Positions 7,406 to 12,391 of a stretch of 12,659 bases of DNA are shown here, piece after piece (position 1 is the first letter of the stretch; every line of letters starts with the position of its first letter). The notes below the pieces were generated by a model. The model worked only from the letters and a program-made list of their open reading frames with translations, had not been told where the DNA came from and did no database searches. The DNA comes from JAHQVI01 sp964407075 (lineage in GTDB: Bacteria; Pseudomonadota; Alphaproteobacteria; Rhizobiales; Rhodomicrobiaceae): NCBI GenBank assembly GCA_964407075.1, contig CAYOUE010000093.1, forward strand, positions 1 through 12,659, in the 5' to 3' direction. The position numbers and the translations under genes are program-made.

Positions 7406-8182
7406 TCAGCGCCAGCCGCGCTTTAACGCCTCTTGCTCGGCTTCGCCATCCAGCGGCGCGCCTTGCATGATATCGTGCACATAACCGTCGACGATCCGCT
7501 GCGTGCCGCCGCCGGCGGGCGTATAGCTCTCCGGCGAGACCGGACCGTCTTCAGCGGCATGTACGGCGATGCGCCACGCGCCGTCCGCACGCCGGCAGGC
7601 GACGCCGGCGGCATATCCAGCCTCGCCCGGCCCGCGCAAGACGTATTCGCGGCAATACCCTCCTTCGGCATTGCGGAAGGTCTGCAAAACGGCAATCTCC
7701 GCGTGTTCAGGCCCTGAAGGATCGCTTCCAGCCGTTTCGAGGACGCCGGCGAGCCTGCCGGCCGCTCTGAAACCGCCATCTTCAGCCGCCATCAAAGCAG
7801 CTTCTCCGGGAGCAGAAGGCATTGTGCGCTGCCAGAGCGCCCCGCCCGTGAACGCCAGGGCGATCACAGCCGCCGCAAGCGCTGCCTGCTGCGCCGAAAC
7901 AGTATGGAGCCAGTCGCGAAGCCGGTCCGCCCACGAGGACATCCCTCCGCGCGCTTCGGATTGCGCATCGCCGCGGACCGGAACGGACAGTGCAGCCGGG
8001 AGCGGGCGCTCAGGCGGATCGAACGCAGGCGCAAGTGAGTTCCCCGTCGTCTGGAAGACCCTTAGCCTCGCCCGCGCTTCGGGATTGCCGTCAAGAATTT
8101 TCCCGACACGGATGCGTTCGGCGTCGTCGAGCTCGCCATCCGCATAGGCCATAAGGGTTTCGTCGCTCAGCGCTCCGGTCAT
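7406..8182 (-). CDS. Membrane-anchored anti-sigma factor for the adjacent ECF sigma factor
   Basis: A 258-residue single-pass protein. The N-terminal cytoplasmic part begins LSDETLMAYADGELDD, a pattern typical of anti-sigma factors that bind ECF sigma factors. It has no His or Cys there, so it is not a zinc-binding type. A Pro-rich linker spans about 52-80, one membrane segment spans about 98-117, and a periplasmic domain covers 118-258. That domain contains GYCREYVL and GVACRRADGAWRI (Cys177 and Cys196), a pattern that resembles the C-terminal part of rickettsial 17-kDa-antigen-like surface proteins. The ATG at 8182 overlaps the sigma stop in an ATGA junction, so the two are translationally coupled. 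It should hold the sigma factor inactive at the membrane until a periplasmic signal releases it. Confidence 0.88.
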   Translation of the reverse strand: MTGALSDETLMAYADGELDDAERIRVGKILDGNPEARARLRVFQTTGNSLAPAFDPPERPLPAALSVPVRGDAQSEARGGMSSWADRLRDWLHTVSAQQAALAAAVIALAFTGGALWQRTMPSAPGEAALMAAEDGGFRAAGRLAGVLETAGSDPSGPEHAEIAVLQTFRNAEGGYCREYVLRGPGEAGYAAGVACRRADGAWRIAVHAAEDGPVSPESYTPAGGGTQRIVDGYVHDIMQGAPLDGEAEQEALKRGWR

Positions 8183-8694
8183 GATGCGGACCTCTCCGGT
8201 TCGGCTTCTTCGCCGTACAGATCGCGGTGAATGGTCTTGCGCGCTCGCGCCAGCCTGCTCATGACCGTTCCGATCGGTATGTCGAGGATCTCCGAGGCCT
8301 CGCGGTAAGAGCAGCCATTGACGCAGACCAGCGCGACGATGGCGCGTTGCTCGGCCGGAAGGGCGGCGACCGATCGGCGGACGGCGTTGTGCTCGTGACG
8401 GCCTGCGGGCGAGACAGAAGCGGATCGTTCGTCAGGCAGTTGAGCCTCGTCCAGCCTGGCCTCGGACTTGTTGGCGCGCGAACGCATCATGTCTATCCAG
8501 CGGTTCTGTGCGATACGGTAGAGCCAGCTATCCATGCGCGTTCCGGCTTGCCACTGATGCGCACGGTCGAGAGCCCTGACGCATGTGTCCTGCACGAGAT
8601 CCTCGGCGCGGTCCGGACAGCCTGTAAGCGCAAAAGCGAATTTGCGCAGTCTGGGCAGAGCCGCGATGATCTCGTCGCGAATGTCGATCGTCAC
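8179..8694 (-). CDS. ECF-family RNA polymerase sigma factor
   Basis: A 171-residue two-domain sigma factor. Region 2 spans about 10-75, with the -10-recognition part in AEDLVQDTCVRALD and MDSWLYRIAQNRWIDMMR. Region 4 spans about 105-160, with LPAEQRAIVALVCVNG followed by the helix-turn-helix SYREASEILDIPIGTVMSRL that reads the -35 box. The start is a GTG at 8694 with GGGAG six bases upstream. The gene is followed without a gap by its anti-sigma factor. It is transcribed away from two secreted-protein genes, and matching promoter motifs point in both directions, so autoregulation is likely. The stress that activates it is not evident from the sequence. Confidence 0.95.
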   Translation of the reverse strand: MTIDIRDEIIAALPRLRKFAFALTGCPDRAEDLVQDTCVRALDRAHQWQAGTRMDSWLYRIAQNRWIDMMRSRANKSEARLDEAQLPDERSASVSPAGRHEHNAVRRSVAALPAEQRAIVALVCVNGCSYREASEILDIPIGTVMSRLARARKTIHRDLYGEEAEPERSAS

Positions 8695-8720
8695 GCCGGT
8701 CTCCCATGTTTCGCTCTGAA

Positions 8721-8746
8721 AACGGCGGCGCCTGCCCGATTATTCC
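8721..8746 (-). promoter_or_regulatory. Candidate ECF promoter driving the sigma/anti-sigma operon
   Basis: On the minus strand this reads GGAATAA (8746-8740), 15 bases, then CGTT (8724-8721), a typical ECF -35/-10 layout. It ends 26 bases before the sigma start codon. The same motif with the same spacing faces the other way at 8775-8800, so it is probably read by the sigma factor encoded here. Confidence 0.65.
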
Positions 8747-8774
8747 TGCACGCGGGAAATTCTCGCAATCGATG

Positions 8775-8800
8775 GGAATAACAGCCCCGTTCCTTCCGTT
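8775..8800 (+). promoter_or_regulatory. Candidate ECF promoter driving the Asp-rich protein and protease
   Basis: GGAATAA at 8775-8781 and CGTT at 8797-8800 are separated by 15 bases, with the -10 ending 53 bases before the ATG of the Asp-rich protein. Box sequences and spacing are identical to those of the motif at 8721-8746 on the other strand, while the spacer sequences differ. That pattern is expected of two promoters read by one sigma factor. Confidence 0.65.
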
Positions 8801-8853
8801 GTCGGAGCGAGGACGGCCCTGACACGGCGCTGTCCGAAAGGAAAGGAGTTCAT

Positions 8854-9153
8854 ATGACTCGCATGACCAGACGGTTCGTTTATGCTGCGATGGCCGCGTC
8901 AGGCTTGGTCTTTACCGCTCCGCTCCTTGCGCCATCGACCGTGCTGACCGGCGGACTGGCGGCAAGCACCGCCTTCGCCGACGACGATGACGACGACGGA
9001 GGCAAGCGGATCATCATACGCCGGCACAAGGACGTCAACGACTGGCACTATCGGCAAAAGAGACGATGGTACGACGACGATGACGATGACGGCCCGCGCT
9101 ACCGCCGTTACCGGGATCAACGCAGCTACCGAAACGATGACGACGACGATTGA
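8854..9153 (+). CDS. Small secreted protein with three poly-aspartate blocks
   Basis: I do not recognise a family for this 99-residue protein. An N-terminal signal peptide with basic MTRMTRRF, a hydrophobic stretch and a probable cleavage site after AFA (residue 42) indicates export. The mature part of about 57 residues alternates acidic and basic/aromatic blocks: Asp6 at 43-48, an Arg/Lys/His/Ile stretch, Asp6 at 74-79, an Arg/Tyr stretch (PRYRRYRDQRSYR), then Asp5 at the C-terminus (95-99). It has no Cys and no predicted fold. Translation is well supported by AAAGGAG five bases before the ATG. An ECF-type promoter lies upstream, and the S8 protease gene follows 124 bases later on the same strand. 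Binding of divalent cations such as calcium by the Asp blocks is an inference. It could also be a protease partner or substrate. Confidence 0.8.
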   Translation: MTRMTRRFVYAAMAASGLVFTAPLLAPSTVLTGGLAASTAFADDDDDDGGKRIIIRRHKDVNDWHYRQKRRWYDDDDDDGPRYRRYRDQRSYRNDDDDD

Positions 9154-9212
9154 GACTTATTGCGATGCAGCCGGGAACCATCAGGCTTTCCCCGGCTTGT
9201 GTGAAGACTGAC

Positions 9213-9256
9213 AGAACGGGAGCGCCCGGCCATAGCCGCTGTGGCGTTCCTGTTCT
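9213..9256 (+). promoter_or_regulatory. Strong hairpin between the Asp-rich gene and the protease gene
   Basis: AGAACGGGAGCGCC (9213-9226) pairs with GGCGTTCCTGTTCT (9243-9256) as 14 bp including two G-U pairs. The loop itself contains a CGGC-CATA-GCCG mini-hairpin. The two G-U pairs would be A-C mismatches on the other strand, so the fold favours the plus-strand RNA. It ends 21 bases before the protease ATG and is not followed by a T-run, so it looks more like an mRNA processing, stability or translation-control element than a simple terminator. Confidence 0.6.
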
Positions 9257-9277
9257 CGACCGGGACGGTTTGAACCT

Positions 9278-10657
9278 ATGCGACTGATTCGCGTTTTTCC
9301 GAAAGCGTTGCTGTTCACGCTGCTCGCAGCCGGCTTCTGGATCGCCGGGCCGCAATTCGCGTGGCATGGCGATTCGGGCGATCTCATCGCTCTCGCCGAT
9401 GACGATGACGATGACGGAGGCGACGATGACCATGACGATGACGATGATGATGATGATGATGATGATGGCCGCGCTGCGCCGCCGCCGCGTCCGGACCATG
9501 TTCCGGACGAAGTCATCCTGCTCAATCCCAGCGAAACCGGCCTCGCCCAGTCGCAAACGCTCGGCTTTACACCCTATTCGACCGAAATACTCGCCGAACT
9601 CGGCCTGACGATAACGCGGATGCGTCCGCCGCCTGGCCTCGACGCGCCTTCCGCACTGACACTTCTCCGCCAGCAGCTCCCACAGGAAATCTCCGAACTC
9701 AATCATCTCTACCGTCCGCAATTCTGTTTTGCAGGCGTTTGCGGAAGCCGGCTTGATTCTCCGCCCGGACACATTGGCCGGGCCGTTTTTCCCTCATGCC
9801 GGGGTACGCGCTGCTACGGGCAGGAAATGATCGGCTGGTCGCCGGAGACGTCTGCTTGCAGCGCGGGGCTGCGCATCGGCGTTATCGACACCGGCGCAGA
9901 TCCCGGCCATCCCGCGCTCGATGGCCAGCGCATCGAATCGGCAGCGTTTGCGCCGGCGCTTCTGCCGCGCGCTCCCTACGGGCACGGAACCGCGGTTCTC
10001 GCCCTGCTGGCCGGCCGCACGGACAGCATCGCGCCTGGCCTGCTGCCCGATGCGGACTTTTTTCTGGCCGATGTGTTTCATGCGATCGGGCCGAACCGCA
10101 TTGAAGCCGATGCGGTCAGTCTTGCGCGGGGGTTGGCCTGGCTGACGTCGAAAGGCGTTTCCGCCATCAATGTCAGTCTGACCGGCCCTGAAAACCGCGT
10201 CACCGAAGCCGCCTTCAGGCGCGTGCTTGCGGATGGCGTCCTCATCGTTGCTGCGGCAGGAAACGACGGCCCGCGCGCGGCGCCGCGCTATCCTGCAGCG
10301 ATAGAAGGCGTCATCGGCGTGACCGGCGTGGACAGCCGCCTGCGCGTCTACCGCTCGGCCGCACAAGGCGCGCATATCGACTTCGCCGCGCCGGGCGTCC
10401 GGATCTGGACGGTGGGGCCCGGCAATCGCGGGCGCTATGAAACCGGAACGTCCTTCGCCGCGCCTTTCGTAACGGCGGCGCTCGCGCTGTCCGCGACAGG
10501 ACGGCAGGCGTTCGACCTGGAAACGGTCCCCGTGCGCGATCTCGGACCGTCCGGGCGCGACCCGGTTTTCGGCCGCGGGCTGATCCAGGCGCCGGAGAAG
10601 TGTCAGGCGGGAAACAGGGCGCTGCAAAGCGGCACAACGGAAACCGGGGGAGGCTAG
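9278..10657 (+). CDS. Secreted subtilisin-family (S8) serine protease with poly-Asp N-terminal segment
   Basis: A 459-residue exported protease. The signal peptide (about 1-40) has a likely cleavage after LIALA. It is followed by Asp6-Gly-Gly and then Asp3-His-Asp11 (41-63), a Pro-rich linker, and a propeptide-like region (about 74-148, containing DEVILLNPSETG). The S8 triad is intact: Asp204 in GVIDTGAD, His236 in YGHGTAV and Ser392 in TGTSFAAP, with oxyanion Asn329 in AAGNDGP. Cysteines at 150, 155, 174, 179, 194 and 442 could form disulfides. An insert carrying four of them lies just before the catalytic core. It lies downstream of the Asp-rich gene and probably shares its ECF promoter, since I see no matching motif in the 124-base gap. 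The substrate is unknown. The other Asp-rich protein and the anti-sigma periplasmic domain are candidates, by context only. Confidence 0.92.
   Translation: MRLIRVFPKALLFTLLAAGFWIAGPQFAWHGDSGDLIALADDDDDDGGDDDHDDDDDDDDDDDGRAAPPPRPDHVPDEVILLNPSETGLAQSQTLGFTPYSTEILAELGLTITRMRPPPGLDAPSALTLLRQQLPQEISELNHLYRPQFCFAGVCGSRLDSPPGHIGRAVFPSCRGTRCYGQEMIGWSPETSACSAGLRIGVIDTGADPGHPALDGQRIESAAFAPALLPRAPYGHGTAVLALLAGRTDSIAPGLLPDADFFLADVFHAIGPNRIEADAVSLARGLAWLTSKGVSAINVSLTGPENRVTEAAFRRVLADGVLIVAAAGNDGPRAAPRYPAAIEGVIGVTGVDSRLRVYRSAAQGAHIDFAAPGVRIWTVGPGNRGRYETGTSFAAPFVTAALALSATGRQAFDLETVPVRDLGPSGRDPVFGRGLIQAPEKCQAGNRALQSGTTETGGG
9398..9466 (+). repeat. GAT/GAC triplet repeat encoding poly-Asp
   Basis: Twenty-three codons here are GAT or GAC apart from a Gly pair and one His. 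The last eight, 9443-9466, are a pure (GAT)8 run. Triplet repeats of this kind can change length without breaking the frame, so the number of Asp residues in the protease may vary between strains. That variation is an inference. Confidence 0.85.
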
Positions 10658-10849
10658 GCTCTCGATCCCTGGCTTGTTGGCGCTATGGCGTCCCGGGTAT
10701 GGAAGGATTCACGACAGGACAGTCTTTTGCGCCCGCGCCACGACGACTGAGGCGGCCCGCGCAAGATCCGAGCTTGGTGGTCATGCGGAAGGCAGGATCT
10801 GAATTGCCGTTCTCTTCTCCCCCGCGCTGGTCCGCCGGGATCTGAGCAA

Positions 10850-10865
10850 CCTTGATGCATCAAGG
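10850..10865. repeat. Perfect 16-bp palindrome
   Basis: CCTTGATGCATCAAGG reads the same on both strands. It lies in the gene-free interval, about 190 bp after the protease stop and 127 bp from tRNA-Gly. A dimeric regulator site or a relic of a mobile-element end are both possible. Nothing nearby decides between them. Confidence 0.6.
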
Positions 10866-10931
10866 GTTCGGGATATACCGGCTGGGCGCGGAAAACCTTG
10901 CCGGCCATCGGAAACCCGTTCGGCACGAGGT

Positions 10932-10974
10932 TGTCACCTTTGTCTCAGGTGCAAACCGTTGCCTGTGTCTCCGG
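10932..10974. repeat. Two imperfect 18-bp direct repeats, possible insertion-sequence end remnant
   Basis: TGTCACCTTTGTCTCAGG (10932-10949) and CGTTGCCTGTGTCTCCGG (10957-10974) match at 13 of 18 positions with a 25-bp period. The shared TGTCTC-GG core resembles tandem repeats I recall at the ends of some IS481-type elements. That recollection is unverified, and no transposase is present nearby. Confidence 0.35.
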
Positions 10975-10992
10975 GGCGTACATCGAGAATAA

Positions 10993-11066
10993 TGGAGCGG
11001 GTGATGGGAATCGAACCCACGTCTTGAGCTTGGAAGGCTCTTGCTCTACCATTGAGCTACACCCGC
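10993..11066 (-). tRNA. tRNA-Gly(TCC)
   Basis: On the minus strand this is a complete 74-base tRNA: acceptor GCGGGTG paired with CACCCGC, D-arm GCTC/GAGC, anticodon arm with loop CTTCCAA (anticodon TCC, glycine), T-loop TTCGATT, discriminator T and an encoded CCA. A promoter-like TTGCGG-N17-TAGATA lies ten bases upstream of its 5' end. Short peptide frames that cross it are artefacts. Confidence 0.97.
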
Positions 11067-11076
11067 GTAAGGGCAT

Positions 11077-11105
11077 TATCTATTTTAAAACGCACCGTTC
11101 CGCAA
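11077..11105 (-). promoter_or_regulatory. Candidate promoter of tRNA-Gly
   Basis: On the minus strand, TTGCGG (11105-11100), a 17-base spacer and TAGATA (11082-11077) end ten bases before the mature tRNA 5' end. This is a good housekeeping promoter layout. Confidence 0.5.
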
Positions 11106-11324
11106 GAGAAGCGGGCGTTGCAGGACTTGTGTCATAAAAATCGCTGCTTATTTATATATCTGTGGTAAACTCACATTCGGGCTTGGACGTGCTCTGGATT
11201 CTCGATTTTGAGTCTAGGCAGCGCTATTATCTTGTGTTACTGAAGCTCACTCAACGCCTTAAAGATTTGGTCTCACGCATCACGGCAGCGATTTTCGAAA
11301 TCATCCTAATCGCTGTGTGGCGCG

Positions 11325-11353
11325 TTGCGCTTTTCCGGCAAGGCGCTGAAAAT
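11325..11353 (+). promoter_or_regulatory. Candidate promoter of tRNA-Trp and probably secE-nusG
   Basis: TTGCGC (11325-11330), a 17-base spacer and GAAAAT (11348-11353) end ten bases before the tRNA-Trp 5' end. The spacing matches the element proposed for tRNA-Gly, though the -10 box is poor. Confidence 0.35.
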
Positions 11354-11363
11354 CGGCTCCAAA

Positions 11364-11440
11364 AGGAGTGTAGCTCAATCGGCTAGAGCACCGGTCTCCA
11401 AAACCGGGGGTTGGGGGTTCGAGTCCCTCCACTCCTGCCA
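11364..11440 (+). tRNA. tRNA-Trp(CCA)
   Basis: A complete 77-base tRNA with acceptor AGGAGTG paired to CACTCCT, D-arm GCTC/GAGC, anticodon loop CTCCAAA (anticodon CCA, tryptophan), T-loop TTCGAGT, discriminator G and an encoded CCA. Placement just before secE and nusG is common in alphaproteobacteria. I see no T-run terminator in the 85 bases before secE, so co-transcription is likely. Confidence 0.97.
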
Positions 11441-11525
11441 GCGGAGGCCCTGTCTGGCCCATGATTTCGGGTGGATGTGGCGCTTTCCGGAAGCCGCCTG
11501 TCCATGAAGGTCCAAGAAGTCTGAT

Positions 11526-11723
11526 ATGGCAAAGACGAACCCATTCGAATTCCTGCAGCAGGTGCGTAACGAAACGGCGAAAGTTACCTGGCCGACCCGT
11601 AACGAAACGCTTGTGACGACCATCATGGTTCTCATCATGGCTGTTCTTGCGGCGCTCTTCTTCTTTCTGGCCGATCAGGTTCTGAGCTGGGGTGTCGGAC
11701 TGGTGCTCGGGCTGGGCCGCTAG
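11526..11723 (+). CDS. secE: Preprotein translocase subunit SecE
   Basis: This encodes a 65-residue single-span protein, the usual size for short alphaproteobacterial SecE (E. coli has three spans). The amphipathic N-terminal helix with FLQQVRNETAKVTWPTRNET (residues 9-28) is the family hallmark and clamps SecY. One membrane helix follows at about 30-55. SecE is an essential part of the SecYEG channel in the inner membrane. It lies between tRNA-Trp and nusG in the standard order. The nusG start is 34 bases downstream, and that gap contains a perfect TTAACG-CGT-CGTTAA inverted repeat (11726-11740). Confidence 0.96.
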   Translation: MAKTNPFEFLQQVRNETAKVTWPTRNETLVTTIMVLIMAVLAALFFFLADQVLSWGVGLVLGLGR

Positions 11724-11725
11724 GC

Positions 11726-11740
11726 TTAACGCGTCGTTAA
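11726..11740. repeat. Short perfect inverted repeat between secE and nusG
   Basis: TTAACG (11726-11731) and CGTTAA (11735-11740) flank CGT. In the transcript this gives a six-pair stem ending 17 bases before the nusG start. The stem is weak and AT-containing, and any role in mRNA processing is only a possibility. Confidence 0.35.
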
Positions 11741-11757
11741 AAAAGAACAGGTAATCA

Positions 11758-12288
11758 ATGACGAAGCGTTGGTACATCGTTCACGCTCATTCGAACTTCG
11801 AGAAGAAGGTCGCGGAATCGATCAGGGAACGGGCGCAGTCCTCGGGGCTGCAGGATCTGTTCGAGGACGTCCTGGTGCCGATGGAAGAAGTCGTCGAGGT
11901 GCGGCGCGGGCGGAAGGTGAATTCGGAGCGCAAATTCTTTCCCGGATATGTGCTCGTGAAGATGGATATGACCGATCAGGCCTATCACCTGATTAAGGGC
12001 ACGCCGAAAGTGACCGGCTTTCTCGGTGCCAACAACAAGCCGATGCCGATTTCCGAGGCGGAGGCGATGCGTATTCTTCAGCAGGTGCAGGAGGGTGTGG
12101 AACGGCCCAAGCCTTCAGTCACCTTCGAGATCGGCGAGCAGGTGCGCGTCGCGGACGGACCGTTTGCGTCCTTCAGCGGCCATGTCGAGGAAGTCGACGA
12201 CGAACGCGCACGGCTCAAGGTCGCGGTTTCCATCTTCGGCCGGGCGACCCCGGTGGAGCTGGAATACGGCCAGGTCGAAAAAATCTGA
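11758..12288 (+). CDS. nusG: Transcription termination/antitermination protein NusG
   Basis: This encodes a 176-residue transcription elongation factor that binds RNA polymerase and links it to Rho or to ribosomes. The NGN domain fills about 1-115, starting with KRWYIVHAHSNFEKKVAESI and containing the FFPGYVLVKMDM strand. The KOW domain occupies about 122-176, with the FEIGEQVRVADGPFASFSG signature and SIFGRATPVELEYGQVEKI at the end. Length and domain order match the family. ATG 11758 has AGG six bases upstream. It lies between secE and rplK as in most bacteria. Confidence 0.97.
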   Translation: MTKRWYIVHAHSNFEKKVAESIRERAQSSGLQDLFEDVLVPMEEVVEVRRGRKVNSERKFFPGYVLVKMDMTDQAYHLIKGTPKVTGFLGANNKPMPISEAEAMRILQQVQEGVERPKPSVTFEIGEQVRVADGPFASFSGHVEEVDDERARLKVAVSIFGRATPVELEYGQVEKI

Positions 12289-12300
12289 CCCGGCTTGAGT

Positions 12301-12345
12301 GTGCGGGAGGATCGCGGGGCCAGCCATATCCCCGCAGGTCCGCAC
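12301..12345 (+). promoter_or_regulatory. Nested hairpin in the nusG-rplK leader
   Basis: GTGCGG (12301-12306) pairs with CCGCAC (12340-12345). Inside it, GCGGGG (12314-12319) pairs with CCCCGC (12330-12335), which leaves an asymmetric internal loop of seven and four bases. It lies 46 bases before the rplK start. In E. coli the rplK-rplA mRNA is repressed by L1 binding to a structured leader. Whether this fold is such a site is inference. Confidence 0.45.
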
Positions 12346-12391
12346 CGCAACCCCTAACATCAAAGAACCGCAAGGTTCGAAAGGGCATTTA

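Larger units (their letters stand above)
10658..10992. other. Gene-free interval after the protease
   Basis: This 335-base stretch has open frames on both strands (for example minus strand 10654-10926), but none has a credible ribosome-binding site, family motif or conserved character. Two signals stand out, a 16-bp palindrome at 10850-10865 and two imperfect direct repeats at 10932-10974, both listed separately. It lies beside a tRNA gene and may hold decayed mobile DNA. Confidence 0.5.
11067..11363. other. AT-richer intergenic interval between divergent tRNAs
   Basis: This 297-base gap is visibly richer in A and T than the rest of the window, for example around 11140-11165. It holds promoter-like elements for the tRNA genes on either side. 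A frame at 11162-11386 runs into the tRNA-Trp gene and has no family features, so I do not call it a gene. I see nothing else of note. Confidence 0.5.

Noticed and set aside
7406..8182. Zinc-binding (ZAS) anti-sigma factor
   Set aside because: The cytoplasmic part lacks the HxxxCxxC motif. The only two cysteines are in the periplasmic domain.
8721..8800. General-stress (EcfG-type) promoters
   Set aside because: The spacing resembles EcfG sites, but the box is GGAAT rather than GGAAC, and no NepR or PhyR gene is present. A dedicated ECF sigma and membrane anti-sigma explain the sites better.
8980..9466. CRISPR-like or tandem repeat array
   Set aside because: The repeats are in-frame Asp codons inside two coding regions, with no spacers.
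9035..9772. A 245-residue minus-strand frame containing a poly-Ile/Val run
   Set aside because: The run is just the reverse complement of the poly-Asp GAT/GAC repeats, and the plus-strand genes are well supported.
10654..10926. A 90-residue minus-strand frame in the gene-free interval
   Set aside because: No good ribosome-binding site, no motif, composition rich in Arg, Pro and Gly as expected of a chance GC-rich frame.
10898..11777. Short peptide frames crossing the tRNA genes, with phrases such as GNRTHVLSLEGSCS and RDSNPQPPVLETGALAD
   Set aside because: These are well-known artefacts of translating tRNA genes on the opposite strand.
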